DNA of 64,000 nt, from positions 151,426-215,425 of the forward strand of contig JAIOPI010000030.1 in NCBI GenBank assembly GCA_021413965.1. The letters are read 5' to 3'. Positions 17,371 to 26,350 of this stretch are shown piece after piece. Source of the DNA: Lentisphaerota bacterium (lineage in GTDB: Bacteria; Verrucomicrobiota; Kiritimatiellia; UBA8416; JAIOPI01). The notes beneath the pieces are model-generated. The model saw only the letters and a program-made list of their open reading frames with translations, was not told the origin of the DNA and made no database searches. Every line of letters begins with the position of its first letter. Positions within the stretch are counted from its first letter, which is position 1. The position numbers were made by a program, and so were the translations under genes.

Positions 17371-19218
17371 TCAGCCGCCGTAGGTGGGCCGGTACCAGCC
17401 GCTCTCCGCGTCGCGCCAGTGGTTGAGCGTGATCTCGACCTTGCGTTCCAAGTTGGCGAGCAGATCCTTCTCGAGCACCAGCGCGCCGGTCCAGGAGGGG
17501 ACGGGGGCGGTGAAGAAGAGCGGCTTCTTGGCGCGCTTGATCAGGTCGATCAGTTCATTGGTGTTGTCGAGTTCCCAGCGCATGGCGCGGTGCAGATACC
17601 AGAGGCCCTGATCGCCCAGGTCGCCCTTGGGCATCGGGGTCAGTTCGGGGCTCGTGGCGGTGGTCTTGGGCGCGAGGGCATTCTGCTGGTCGCGCACGTA
17701 GATGAGTGTGCCGAGCTGCAGGTAGTGGCGGTACGTCAGGGCGACGCTGCGCATGGCCCGGATTTGCAGGCCTTCCTGCACGAGGCGCTCCGCGGCGTCC
17801 TGGTTGGCGGTTTTCGCGGCCGCGGCTTCGAGTTGCGCCGCGGCGGCGGCCAGCGCCCCCTCGACGCTGTCGAGCGCACAGCAGACCTTCGACGCTTCCG
17901 CCCAGTTCGAGATGAGCTGGTAGCCGACGTTGTTCAGGTAGTCGAGCCACTTGTCGGGGTGCGACTTCTGCGACTGGTAGATGTAGGGCACCCAGTAGGA
18001 CTTCTCGTCCTCGGTCAGCCGTTCCTGGTGGGCGACGAACGGGCGCGTGAGCCAGCGCAGCATGACCGTCACGAGGGGTGAGAAGGCGGTCACGTCCAGC
18101 ATGTGGTCGACGCGTTCCAGCGTGTACCAGGCGGCGAGGATCTCCTCGGCCACGTCGGGCGCGTACATCTCCTGCGCCATGCGCGTCAGCACGTCCACCT
18201 TGGTGCGCGGCGTGGTGGCGGGCGGCATGGACATGGCGATCTTGAAGGCCTTGAAGTAGTCGACGGAGTTGCCGCCCGAGCAGAACTGCAGCGCGGGGTG
18301 GGTCTTGACGGCGGAGACGCCGCCGATGACCGACATGGGGGCGGGGAAGTTGTGGAAGATGTTGCCCGGGTGCCACACGCTGGAGCCGCCCCAGACGCCG
18401 CAGCCGAGGAGCGAACATTCGGCGGTGTAGGGCGGGGGGACGGAGCCGTTGGCGCAACCCAAGCCGGGCGTGAGGCTGCGCATGACGAGGTGCTTCTCAT
18501 CATCCGTGAACCAGCCGTGGATGTTCGTGAAGATCTTGGCATCGACGCCGGCATCCTTGGCGCCGGCGCGCAGCTCGGCGAGGAAGTCCACAACGCGCTT
18601 GCCCATGTCGCGGCCTTCGTAGCCGGTGGGGCCGTTGGGGCCGCTGAAGAGGCGCTTGTCCCAGGGATAGAAGCCGCCCGAGTCATTGGTGCCGAAGGCA
18701 AAGAAGTCCAGGCGGGGGCACTGGCGGACGATCTCGCACACGGCGGTGCGGTAGAGTGCGCGCACTTCGGGGTGATCGGTGTTGGGGGAGAAGTAGATGC
18801 CCGTGGTGCGCAGGCTGTTGTCCGCGCGGGAGCCGCGCCATTGCGGGTGCTTGCGATAGACGCGATCGTTGAGCCACTGCGGCTCCTGGCCGAAGTAGGC
18901 GGCGCGCATGTCGAGCTTCTCGACGATGCGGTGCTTGGCCTTCATGAAGTCCATCTGGCGGCGGACGAAGTCGGCGGGGAAGGCGTCCTCGAGGCCGGGG
19001 GGCGTGGCGTGCTTGAAGATCGTGGGCAGCAGGGCGGACCACTCGGTCCAGGGGCTGTCTTTCTCGGCGCCCTGCAGGTCGGTGCGCTCGGCGAGTTCCG
19101 AGATGGCGATGTGGGTGAAGCCGGCGTCCTTGGCGGCGGCGGACAGCGCTTCGAACTCTTTGAGGTCCCAGGTGCGGGGGCTGAAGATGAGGGTTTTAGC
19201 GGGGATGGGGTTGGCCAC
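17371..19218 (-). CDS. Unrecognised 615-residue protein, possible carbohydrate-active enzyme
   Basis: I do not recognise this protein with confidence. From the GTG at 19218 (AAAGGAG six bases upstream) it has no signal peptide. The N-terminal part has alternating strand/helix patterns of a TIM-barrel type (TLIFSPRTWDLKEFEAL, FTHIAISELAE, LDFFAFGTNDSGGFYPWDK, DAKIFTNIHGW). The C-terminal 250 residues are helical. Trp, Tyr and Asp-rich loops and the gene order upstream of a GH42 enzyme suggest a glycoside-hydrolase-like role, as in uncharacterised glycosidase-like proteins of PVC bacteria. The reaction is unknown. An in-frame ATG at 19278 exists but lies upstream of the ribosome site. Confidence 0.6.
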   Translation of the reverse strand: MANPIPAKTLIFSPRTWDLKEFEALSAAAKDAGFTHIAISELAERTDLQGAEKDSPWTEWSALLPTIFKHATPPGLEDAFPADFVRRQMDFMKAKHRIVEKLDMRAAYFGQEPQWLNDRVYRKHPQWRGSRADNSLRTTGIYFSPNTDHPEVRALYRTAVCEIVRQCPRLDFFAFGTNDSGGFYPWDKRLFSGPNGPTGYEGRDMGKRVVDFLAELRAGAKDAGVDAKIFTNIHGWFTDDEKHLVMRSLTPGLGCANGSVPPPYTAECSLLGCGVWGGSSVWHPGNIFHNFPAPMSVIGGVSAVKTHPALQFCSGGNSVDYFKAFKIAMSMPPATTPRTKVDVLTRMAQEMYAPDVAEEILAAWYTLERVDHMLDVTAFSPLVTVMLRWLTRPFVAHQERLTEDEKSYWVPYIYQSQKSHPDKWLDYLNNVGYQLISNWAEASKVCCALDSVEGALAAAAAQLEAAAAKTANQDAAERLVQEGLQIRAMRSVALTYRHYLQLGTLIYVRDQQNALAPKTTATSPELTPMPKGDLGDQGLWYLHRAMRWELDNTNELIDLIKRAKKPLFFTAPVPSWTGALVLEKDLLANLERKVEITLNHWRDAESGWYRPTYGG

Positions 19219-19240
19219 GGCGAGCTCCTTTGTCTTTTGA

Positions 19241-19260
19241 CCTAGCCTATCAGGGCTAGG
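19241..19260. repeat. Short inverted repeat in the leader of the 615-residue gene
   Basis: CCTAGCC-TATCAG-GGCTAGG has perfect 7-base arms. It lies just ahead of the ribosome binding site of the minus-strand gene starting at 19218, between it and a TTGACA hexamer at 19297-19292. It could be an operator or a leader hairpin. Confidence 0.4.
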
Positions 19261-19310
19261 AGCCGGGGAGTTAGCCACCCACCGCGGGCAATGTCAATGC
19301 GATTGGGAGC

Positions 19311-19340
19311 TTGGAATTCGGGGCGGCCGGTGATTATAGT
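19311..19340 (+). promoter_or_regulatory. Candidate sigma-70 promoter for the FNT gene
   Basis: TTGGAA at 19311-19316 and TATAGT at 19335-19340 with an 18-base spacer stand 65 bases before the transporter start, in a locally AT-richer stretch. Match to consensus is fair (4/6 and 5/6). Confidence 0.4.
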
Positions 19341-19404
19341 GCCGGCGTCGTGCTCTGTTAATCGTTTAACCGGTGCCCTTGGGGCGGATGTTCAAGGAGT
19401 TTGC

Positions 19405-20289
19405 ATGAGTGGGCAGGAGCCAGTAGCCGGGTCCCATGCGGGGCTGCATACGATCAGCGTCGACGCGTTGTTGCCGGCCGCCATGGCCAGCCGGGCGGAA
19501 GACATCGGCGTGAAGAAGGCCGCGCTGGAAATGTGCAGCGTCTTCGCGCTGGCGATCCTGGCGGGCGCCTTCATCGCGATCGGCGCCATATTCTGCACGA
19601 CGCTGGTGTCGGGAGCCGGCGCGACGCCCTATGGCGTGGTGCGCCTGCTGGCGGGCATCGCCTTTTCGCTCGGGCTGATCCTGGTGGTCGTGGGCGGGGC
19701 GGAACTGTTCACGGGCAACACCCTGATCGTGATGGCCTGGGCGAGCCGCAAAGTCAGCACGCGCAGCCTGTTGACGAACTGGGCGGTCGTCTATGCCGGC
19801 AACTTCGTCGGCGCCATGCTGACGGCGGGGCTCATGTACGCGACGCGCCAATACACCTTTGGGACCGGTGCCGTGGGGACCGCCGCCCTGTCGATCGCGA
19901 ACGACAAGTGCTCGCGGGAATTCTTTCAGGCCATCGCGCTGGGGACGATGTGCAATGCGCTGGTGTGCATGGCGGTGTGGATGGCGTACAGCGCGCGCGC
20001 CACGGCCGACAAGATCCTGTGCATCATCGGGCCGATCACGTGCTTCATTGCGGCCGGCTTCGAGCACAGCATTGCGAACATGTACTTCATCCCGTTCGCC
20101 CTGTTCGTCAAGGCCGGGGCGTCGGAGACATTCTGGACGACCATCGGCAAGACGCCCGCCGACTACCCCATGCTGACCTGGGAGCGCTGCTTCATGGGCA
20201 ATTTGCTGCCCGTGACGATCGGCAACATCATCGGCGGTGCGCTGCTCGTCGGCGCGGTCTACTGGTTTGTCTACCTGCGCAAGCGGTAG
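19405..20289 (+). CDS. Formate/nitrite transporter (FNT) family channel
   Basis: 294 residues from the ATG at 19405, which has AAGGAG five bases upstream; the open frame reaches further back but lacks a ribosome site. Six hydrophobic segments give the FNT fold. Typical motifs are ELFTGNTLIV in the second segment, NWAVVYAGNFVG and the GFEHSIANMYFIP stretch that holds the conserved pore histidine. FNT channels carry formate, nitrite, hydrosulfide or lactate; the substrate cannot be set from sequence and there is no pfl or nir gene nearby. It is divergent from the 615-residue gene and convergent with the AraC gene, with repeat copy B between. Confidence 0.92.
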   Translation: MSGQEPVAGSHAGLHTISVDALLPAAMASRAEDIGVKKAALEMCSVFALAILAGAFIAIGAIFCTTLVSGAGATPYGVVRLLAGIAFSLGLILVVVGGAELFTGNTLIVMAWASRKVSTRSLLTNWAVVYAGNFVGAMLTAGLMYATRQYTFGTGAVGTAALSIANDKCSREFFQAIALGTMCNALVCMAVWMAYSARATADKILCIIGPITCFIAAGFEHSIANMYFIPFALFVKAGASETFWTTIGKTPADYPMLTWERCFMGNLLPVTIGNIIGGALLVGAVYWFVYLRKR

Positions 20290-20300
20290 CGGCGGGCAGG

Positions 20301-20398
20301 CCGGAGCGGCTCGGGGGGAGGCTTGGCCCCACCTCGGATGCCATCGCCATCATTGCAGACCGCAGGTGGGGCGAGGCGTCCCTGCCGGGCCGCGTCCG
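20301..20398. repeat. Dispersed palindromic repeat, copy B
   Basis: Left arm CCGGAGCGGCTCGG... ending GCCCCACCT (20301-20334) and right arm AGGTGGGGCGAGGCG... ending GGGCCGCGTCCG (20364-20398), separated by a 29-base loop containing CGGATGCC. The left arm has more mismatches than in copy A. It sits exactly in the convergent gap between the FNT and AraC genes, where it could act as a bidirectional terminator. Confidence 0.8.
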
Positions 20399-20432
20399 CA
20401 GGCGTGTGTTCCATCTCTCTCGCCCCCGTTTC

Positions 20433-21326
20433 TCATGCTTCCTTGACCTCCCGCCGCTCCTCCAGGCGCAGCATGCGCACGATGGGGTTGGGAGGCACGG
20501 GGATGCCTTCGGAGACGGCGCGGCGGTAGTGGCGCGGGGGGATGCCGTAGGTCTGGCGGAAGACGCGCGAGAAATGGTACGGCGTCGCGAAGCCGGCGGC
20601 ATCGGCGACTTCCTTGATGGTCAGTGCGCTGCGCGCCAGCAGGGTGGACGCAAACTGCAACCGTGCCAGCCGCGCGCACTCCAACGGGCCCAGGCTGAGG
20701 CGGCGGCGAAACAGGCGGCACAGATGCTCCGGGGACACGTGCGCCGCGCGGGCCAGCTCGGCGAGGGTGACGCGTCGCGGCGTCTCGTAAAAGGTTACCC
20801 GCCGGATGTGCGCCATGGCCTTCTCGATGGGCGGCGGCAGATCCACCTGGGGTTCGGCGGCGAGCGCGAAGCGGCCGGTGATGAAGGCCTTGAGCATCAA
20901 GTCCAGCGCGGGCTGCAGGACGGTCGCTCGCAGCGGTTCGGCGAGCAGATGGGCGTTCAGCAGGAAGCGGAACAGCGGGCGCAGGATGTCGTCGCCGCGC
21001 GCCAGGTGGGCCACGGGCCAGGTGGCGGGCGGGGGCCAGCCGCGGCGGGGGAGGCGGCAGGAGAAGTGGCAGAAGGCGTGGACGGTGCGGGTTTCGGGTG
21101 CCCAGTCATAGCGGTCGGTCATGCCCGGGCGGCGCAGGAGAATGGTATCCGGTGGCGCCGGAATGGGGGCCTCGTCGAAGTAGGCGATGGAGGCACCCTC
21201 CATGATCCAGACGAACTCATAGTCCCGGGTATGGCGCAGGGCGAGGGTGGCGCCGGGCGGATAGACCGCCACGTTGGCGGTGGACACGTCCAAATCCTCA
21301 AGCGGTGGCCAAGGCGAGTGCATCAA
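20433..21326 (-). CDS. AraC-family transcriptional regulator
   Basis: 297 residues. The N-terminal half is a cupin-like sensing domain (AVYPPGATLALRHTRDYEFVWIMEG). The C-terminal 100 residues carry two helix-turn-helix motifs, TLAELARAAHVSPEHLCRLFRRRL and TIKEVADAAGFATPYHFSRVFRQTYG, followed by the conserved PPRHYRR. It is divergently oriented to a PhyH-type dioxygenase gene across a 160-base gap, so it probably controls that gene and itself. The effector is probably a sugar or other small molecule; nothing in the sequence names it. Confidence 0.92.
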   Translation of the reverse strand: MMHSPWPPLEDLDVSTANVAVYPPGATLALRHTRDYEFVWIMEGASIAYFDEAPIPAPPDTILLRRPGMTDRYDWAPETRTVHAFCHFSCRLPRRGWPPPATWPVAHLARGDDILRPLFRFLLNAHLLAEPLRATVLQPALDLMLKAFITGRFALAAEPQVDLPPPIEKAMAHIRRVTFYETPRRVTLAELARAAHVSPEHLCRLFRRRLSLGPLECARLARLQFASTLLARSALTIKEVADAAGFATPYHFSRVFRQTYGIPPRHYRRAVSEGIPVPPNPIVRMLRLEERREVKEA

Positions 21327-21486
21327 TTTCAGATATGTCTAGGTCAGCCGCGTACATGGCAAAAACGCGGCTAACCGTTATGATTATGCATGTCATGAAG
21401 ACAGGGCGCAAGCGCCGCGCGAGTTGTGTAATCAATCATAGGCATTATGGTGCCGGCCGCAACAGCCGGCCCGATCGGGAATCCGC

Positions 21487-22419
21487 ATGAACACCACCCC
21501 CGCCGCAGGCAGTCCGGCCGCACGCATCGAGGTCCCCAGGATCCTTCCCCCCCAGCAGGTCAAGGCCTTCGTGGATGACGGCTACCTGATCATCCCCGGG
21601 CTGGTGTCGAGGTCGGAGGTGGAGGACTTGCGCCGGGATGCGGTGGCCCTGGCGCGTGGCCAGTACCCGTGCGACTCGCTCAAGCCGCTGCCGGACACGC
21701 TTTCCGATGCCGAGGTCCTGCGCAACATCCTGTGCCTCCACAACCCGCATTTCATCAGCCCCGTGGTGACGCGGTTCGTCCAGCATCCCGCCCTATGTGG
21801 CGTGCTGAGCCAGATCACCGGCGCGCATCTGGCGCACTGGGATGGCAGCGTGAAGTGCATGCAGTCGATGTTCTTCGTAAAGCCGCCCGATTTTCAAGGG
21901 CAGGCCTGGCACCAGGACGAAGCCTACATTCCGACGCGCGACCGCTCGCTGATCGGGGCGTGGATCGCGCTGGATGACGCCACCATCGAGAACGGTTGCC
22001 TGTGGATCGTGCCGGCCTCGCACCGCGCGGGCTATCTCTACCCGCAGCGCCCGCATGACAATCCGGACGAATTTGATTTTGCGCCGGAGAGTTACGGCTT
22101 TGACGCGGCGCAGGAGATCCCGGTGGAGGTCAAGGCAGGCAGCGTCGTGTTCTTCAACGGCTACCTGCTGCATCGCTCCCGGAAGAACCGCAGTCGCGAC
22201 TGTTACCGGCGCGTGCTCGTGAATCATTACATGACGGCCGCCTCCCTGTTGCCGTGGCACCTCAAGGAAGGCGAGTCTCCGGCCAATGCCGATCGGCGCA
22301 CGGTGGTGCCGGTGGCGGGCGTGGATCCCTACGCGTGGAAGGGCTACGAGACGCCTCCGCGGTCGGTCTGGCTGCGCACCTGCAAGGCCAACACCTCGTC
22401 CGCATCCCGGAACGCGTAA
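21487..22419 (+). CDS. Phytanoyl-CoA dioxygenase (PhyH) family oxygenase
   Basis: 310 residues. An Fe(II)/2-oxoglutarate oxygenase of the PhyH family with the facial triad visible: H and D in WHQDEAY and the distal His in LLHRSRKNRS, followed by the 2-oxoglutarate-binding Arg. The fold starts with VKAFVDDGYLIIPGLVS, typical for the family. PhyH-like enzymes hydroxylate many small molecules, so the substrate is open. Divergent from the AraC regulator. It is close to usual family length. The ribosome site is weak. Confidence 0.9.
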   Translation: MNTTPAAGSPAARIEVPRILPPQQVKAFVDDGYLIIPGLVSRSEVEDLRRDAVALARGQYPCDSLKPLPDTLSDAEVLRNILCLHNPHFISPVVTRFVQHPALCGVLSQITGAHLAHWDGSVKCMQSMFFVKPPDFQGQAWHQDEAYIPTRDRSLIGAWIALDDATIENGCLWIVPASHRAGYLYPQRPHDNPDEFDFAPESYGFDAAQEIPVEVKAGSVVFFNGYLLHRSRKNRSRDCYRRVLVNHYMTAASLLPWHLKEGESPANADRRTVVPVAGVDPYAWKGYETPPRSVWLRTCKANTSSASRNA

Positions 22420-22494
22420 GGGTGGCGACGGGCCGTGGCGACCGTCGGCCCGCGAGTCCGATTCGCAGGCCGGATGCCGCGCCTGTCGACGCGG

Positions 22495-23712
22495 CTACCG
22501 GTGCCGGGGGTTGCCGAACGCCACTTCGAGCCCGACGCTGATGAGGGGGGCAATGTCGTAGCCGTCCTCATTGGGGAAGTCGGCGCCCGGCTCGATCTGC
22601 AGATACAGCCACTGGCGCCACAGCCCCTGCCGGAAGGGAAGGCGAATGGAGTAGCTGTCCACCACGGCCTTGGGCCGGGTCTGCCACTGGACACCCAGCT
22701 TCAGGCCGACGCTCTGGCGCGGGTGAATCGCGTAGCGGAAGTCCAGCGTTTCGCCGAGTTCGACGCCCGGCACGTTCTCCTTCAGCAGCGCGGCGCCCGT
22801 GTTGCGCACGCCGAAGCGCGACGTCAATTGCCGGGCGATGGAAAATTCCGTCTTCTCCCCGAACCCATCGTCGCGTTGCCAGAACCCGGTTTCCGCCAAT
22901 GCATAGCGCATCTTTCCCACGTCGTATTTCACGCGTCCCCGCAGGCGCAGTTTCGGGACGGGTTCGATGGCCGTGAAGCGCAGCCCGGCGGCGGCGGAGA
23001 GGTCGAAGCGCATGTCCTGGAAGAGCACGAAGCGCACGCCGGCCGCCTTGTCGTTGTCGCCGCGCACGCGTCGCTCGCGGCTGATGGGGTCGGTGAACTC
23101 GCGCAGCACGTCTTCGTCTTCCTGGATGTTGAGCGCGATGACCTGCACGCGATCCTTGAAGCGGGGCAGGTCCACGCGGGCGAAGAAGCGCCCGCGGTAC
23201 TGCAGGCCGTCCCGCTCGCTGTAGGCGATGGCGGGCGCGAGCATGACGCGCGAACCGCCATTGCCATCCGGGATCAGCGGAGTCGGCGCGAGGAGATCGA
23301 CGACCTCATTGGTGTCGGGCGGGCCGCCGCCAAACGTGCGGGTGAGCAGGCTGTCGAGGACGCCACCGGCGGCGTCCACATAGTCGGAGAGATGGCCGTG
23401 CGCCGTGTCGACGCGTTCCCGGATGGACCCCTCCGGGGGCGGGGCATTGGTGAAGGAGCCGTCCGGGTTGGCCATGGCGCCGGCGTCGAGCGTGGCGAGC
23501 CACACGCACGCGGCCAGGGCGCCGGCCGCCACGCGGCACCGGCCCCCACGTGGCGCACCGGGCGCCTCGAGGCGGCCAGGGACACCCGCGCGCCAAAGGC
23601 TCGCCAGTGGCCGGGCCCGCCGGTCCGGGGTCAGCCGCGCATGGTTCGTCAGGTGGGCTTTCACATTGGGGGTGGAGCATAAAGCGTGCGGCCGGAAGAG
23701 GCACGCGCTCAT
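22495..23712 (-). CDS. Exported outer-membrane barrel-like protein
   Basis: 405 residues from an ATG at 23712, though the start is uncertain. A signal-like stretch (VAAGALAACVWLATLDAGAMA) lies about 60 residues in, so a GTG near 23532 may be the real start. The mature part alternates strands with aromatic residues (YRGRFFARVDLP, GLRFTAIEPVPKLRLRGRVKYDV, GVQWQTRPKAVVDSYSIRLPF, GLEVAFG), as in an outer-membrane barrel. I do not recognise a specific family. Convergent with the PhyH gene and following the beta-helix protein on the same strand. Confidence 0.6.
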   Translation of the reverse strand: MSACLFRPHALCSTPNVKAHLTNHARLTPDRRARPLASLWRAGVPGRLEAPGAPRGGRCRVAAGALAACVWLATLDAGAMANPDGSFTNAPPPEGSIRERVDTAHGHLSDYVDAAGGVLDSLLTRTFGGGPPDTNEVVDLLAPTPLIPDGNGGSRVMLAPAIAYSERDGLQYRGRFFARVDLPRFKDRVQVIALNIQEDEDVLREFTDPISRERRVRGDNDKAAGVRFVLFQDMRFDLSAAAGLRFTAIEPVPKLRLRGRVKYDVGKMRYALAETGFWQRDDGFGEKTEFSIARQLTSRFGVRNTGAALLKENVPGVELGETLDFRYAIHPRQSVGLKLGVQWQTRPKAVVDSYSIRLPFRQGLWRQWLYLQIEPGADFPNEDGYDIAPLISVGLEVAFGNPRHR

Positions 23713-23744
23713 TTTACGAATTCTTTGCGTGGCGGGAGCGGGAA

Positions 23745-25445
23745 TCAGGGCGGCCGGGGACCGTAAACCGGCACGGCTTGGCCGCACTCGTAGGCGCCGA
23801 GGTCGGGCGCTGTGCCGGTGAAGGCGTCGTTGATGTTGGGCAGCACCTCGCCCCGATCGATGGCCCCGCCATCGGGCCGCAGCAGGGGGGGGCTGCGCTC
23901 CGGATCATACAGGGCGTCGGCGTCCTCCGGCATCCGGAACCCGTCCTCGAAGACCTGTCCCGTCGGCACGATGACGGCGTGGGGGTAGAGGCCCGCGGCC
24001 TGAGCCTCCGCGAGCGTGGCGTAGCGCACGTCGTTCCATTTCAAGAATCGATCACACGTGCCGGAGAATCCGTCGTAGTCGAAATCGCAATCGCGCATCG
24101 GGGGCTGACACTCATAGACGTAGCGGCCGCCGGTGCCGACGTAGAGATTGTTGCGCGAGCGGCTGTTGAAGACCGGGACCTGGCTGGCGATGGAGGACGG
24201 CGGGCCGGTCTTGACGCTCGTGTTCTGCAGCAGCAGCACGCCCGAAGGTGAGTTGTGCAGCTTGAAGGGTGACGAGCGGATGTTATAGAGCACGTTGCGG
24301 AAGATATACACCGGCCCGCCGTGCACGGGCTGGGCGGAGATGCCCATGAACACGCTGGTCAGGCGGTTCTCAAAGCAGCGCGTGTTGCACTCGGAGTAAT
24401 CCATCTCGATGCCGTCGTCGATGCACTGCGTGATGTCGTTGCCGTAGATGTCGATCGCCGCGCAGGGGGGAGACGAGAAGGTGTTGATGCCGTCGTCGAA
24501 CCCGCTGATCCGGTTGTTGCAGATCACGTGCCCGAACCCGCTGACCTGAATGCCGCGCCCGCCGGACATGCCGCGCGCGTCCCGTGGCCAGGGCGTGCGT
24601 CCCTGGAAGATGTTGTCGGCGATGTAAAATCGCTCTTGCACATCGCTGCCGTTACGCTGGCCCACGAATCCGAATTTGACATCGAGGAAGCGGCAATACT
24701 GCACGGTCACGTGCGATCCCTCATTGACCGCGATCCCGTAGCCCGCGTTGCGGAACGTCAGGTGCAGGAACATGACGTATTGCAGCCCGTAGGCGGCGAT
24801 GACGGAGGTGGCGCCGTTGCCGTCCAGGATGGCGCCGGCATCCGGCGGGCCGAGGATCGCCAGGGGGGCGAGGGCGCTGCCCGAGGGCGGACGCACATTG
24901 CCGGCATAGACGCCGGGCGCAAGGACCAGGATGTCGCCCGGCTGGGCTGCCGCCAGCGCCTGCGTCCAGGAAGAGGGATCGACGTCGATGCGGCGCCCGT
25001 CGGGCGGCAGCACCGGCGCCGTCCAGGTGGTCATGGCCAAGGTGGCATTCGTATCGCCGCCGTCGGGATCATGCAGCGCCAATTCCACGTCGTAGGGCGT
25101 TCCCGGTTCCAGGTTGAAGATCGAGCCGGCAAACCAGGTCCGGTCCTTGCCGGGGCGCACGTCGGGGCGCATGCCGTCCGGATCGATGCGGAAGAAGTCC
25201 ATGGCGGGGCGCCAGTCGGCGGTGCCTTCGCGGCGGTAGCGCACACTGACGCGCGCATTGCGATTGCTGTCCCCCGCAATCAGCCAGCGCGCCCCGAGGC
25301 AGCGCAGGGTGGGGCGCTCCTCGATCAGTTGCACGGGGCGGGACGCCTCCGTCGCACGGGCGGCAGGAGCCGCAACGAGGGGCAGCACGACGATGCCGGC
25401 GGCGGCGACCAGGCGCGCAAAAGGCATCGACGGCAAGTGGTTCAT
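23745..25445 (-). CDS. Exported right-handed parallel beta-helix protein
   Basis: 566 residues from the ATG at 25445 (GAGGAG upstream). A signal peptide covers about 1-32, ending near AARA. A fibronectin-like domain (about 35-140) is followed by a right-handed beta-helix (about 175-430) with turns containing N-N-x-I type ladders (GYGIAVNEGSHVTVQYCRF, HVICNNRISGFDDGINTF, AIDIYGNDITQCIDDGIEMD). The fold is that of pectate-lyase-like and CASH-domain proteins that bind or cleave polysaccharides. The C-terminal TAPDLGAYECG ending is common in such PVC proteins. Catalytic residues are not identifiable. Confidence 0.78.
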   Translation of the reverse strand: MNHLPSMPFARLVAAAGIVVLPLVAAPAARATEASRPVQLIEERPTLRCLGARWLIAGDSNRNARVSVRYRREGTADWRPAMDFFRIDPDGMRPDVRPGKDRTWFAGSIFNLEPGTPYDVELALHDPDGGDTNATLAMTTWTAPVLPPDGRRIDVDPSSWTQALAAAQPGDILVLAPGVYAGNVRPPSGSALAPLAILGPPDAGAILDGNGATSVIAAYGLQYVMFLHLTFRNAGYGIAVNEGSHVTVQYCRFLDVKFGFVGQRNGSDVQERFYIADNIFQGRTPWPRDARGMSGGRGIQVSGFGHVICNNRISGFDDGINTFSSPPCAAIDIYGNDITQCIDDGIEMDYSECNTRCFENRLTSVFMGISAQPVHGGPVYIFRNVLYNIRSSPFKLHNSPSGVLLLQNTSVKTGPPSSIASQVPVFNSRSRNNLYVGTGGRYVYECQPPMRDCDFDYDGFSGTCDRFLKWNDVRYATLAEAQAAGLYPHAVIVPTGQVFEDGFRMPEDADALYDPERSPPLLRPDGGAIDRGEVLPNINDAFTGTAPDLGAYECGQAVPVYGPRPP

Positions 25446-25583
25446 GATGGGCTCCTCACCGGCGTGGACCGTGCCCGGACGGACCGGCATGACCTCCCAC
25501 GGTGGCGTCAGCCAATCCTAGTACGGGAGCCCCCCCGCTGCACGGGAAAAGCGACGTGGTCTGCGTTATCCACCGCGGTCTCT

Positions 25584-25615
25584 CGGGACGCTTCGCGGTC
25601 CGGATGTGCGTCCCG
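25584..25615 (-). terminator. Possible transcription terminator hairpin
   Basis: CGGGACGC and GCGTCCCG form a perfect 8-base stem around a 16-base loop, just after the end of the gene at 25634-26350. No T-run follows, so intrinsic termination is uncertain. Confidence 0.25.
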
Positions 25616-25633
25616 GAAACGTGTCGCAGGCGG

Positions 25634-26350
25634 TCAGAACCAGCGCGCGGCGCCCGCGCTGATGCCGAAATCCGGCGCACCGTCGGTGAGGCCAAGTTCG
25701 ATTGAGCCACGCAGTTCAACGTCCGGCCGCAGCCGGTAGCTGGGCACGTACAGCAGGGTCACGGCATCGTTCGCGTCAGCTGACACGGCCGAGCGGTATT
25801 CGAGAAATGCCGCGTGCCACCAGGGATGCGCCCAGTAGCCGGCGCCCACATCCCCAATCAGCTGGTTGTCGAAATCGCGCCCGGCGGGCTCGCCCACGAC
25901 GATGTAGGACAGGTCACAGAATCCGGCCCATGCGCGGGAGAACCAGTAACTGGTCTCCACGCCGAGACCCACGTCGGGTTCCCCGGTACCCAATCCGTCG
26001 CTCTCGCTGGCCGTGGGCACTTTGACTCGCGCCACCAGATCCACCGCGGGTTGGTGTTCGCGCTGATCAAGGGCGTAATACCATCCCTTGAGGAGCAGAT
26101 CCCCGAGACCGGAGGCGCTGTCCCCGCCGCTGTAAGAGACGAACGGCACGGTCAGGGCGGCCGCGCCGGCGTCCCAGTATCGCTTGATGCTGACCGGGAT
26201 GTAGACGTCCTCGTAGGTCTGGTCCGTCCCGTAATCACCTTCCGTAACGTAGACGTCACCGCTCAGTTTCCAATCCTGTCCGCGGGACTGCGCGGCCAGT
26301 AACGAACCGAGCAGCAGGAGCCCCCATGTCGTGCGCGCGTGGGTGTTCAC
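25634..26350 (-). CDS. Outer-membrane beta-barrel protein
   Basis: 238 residues with a signal peptide (about 1-24, cleaved after QSRG). The mature sequence is made of amphipathic strands (VYVTEGDYGTDQTYEDVYIPVSIKRY, AALTVPFVSYSGG, PDVGLGVETSYWFS) and ends in ARWF with the terminal Phe that outer-membrane proteins use for BAM recognition. It resembles MetA/porin-like transport proteins of unknown substrate. The ATG overlaps the stop of the upstream gene by four bases, so the two products are made together. Confidence 0.72.
   Translation of the reverse strand: MNTHARTTWGLLLLGSLLAAQSRGQDWKLSGDVYVTEGDYGTDQTYEDVYIPVSIKRYWDAGAAALTVPFVSYSGGDSASGLGDLLLKGWYYALDQREHQPAVDLVARVKVPTASESDGLGTGEPDVGLGVETSYWFSRAWAGFCDLSYIVVGEPAGRDFDNQLIGDVGAGYWAHPWWHAAFLEYRSAVSADANDAVTLLYVPSYRLRPDVELRGSIELGLTDGAPDFGISAGAARWF

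Noticed and set aside
19401..21374. 657-codon plus-strand frame across the FNT gene, repeat copy B and the AraC gene
   Set aside because: Crosses two real genes on opposite strands and a palindrome; only an open frame due to GC bias.
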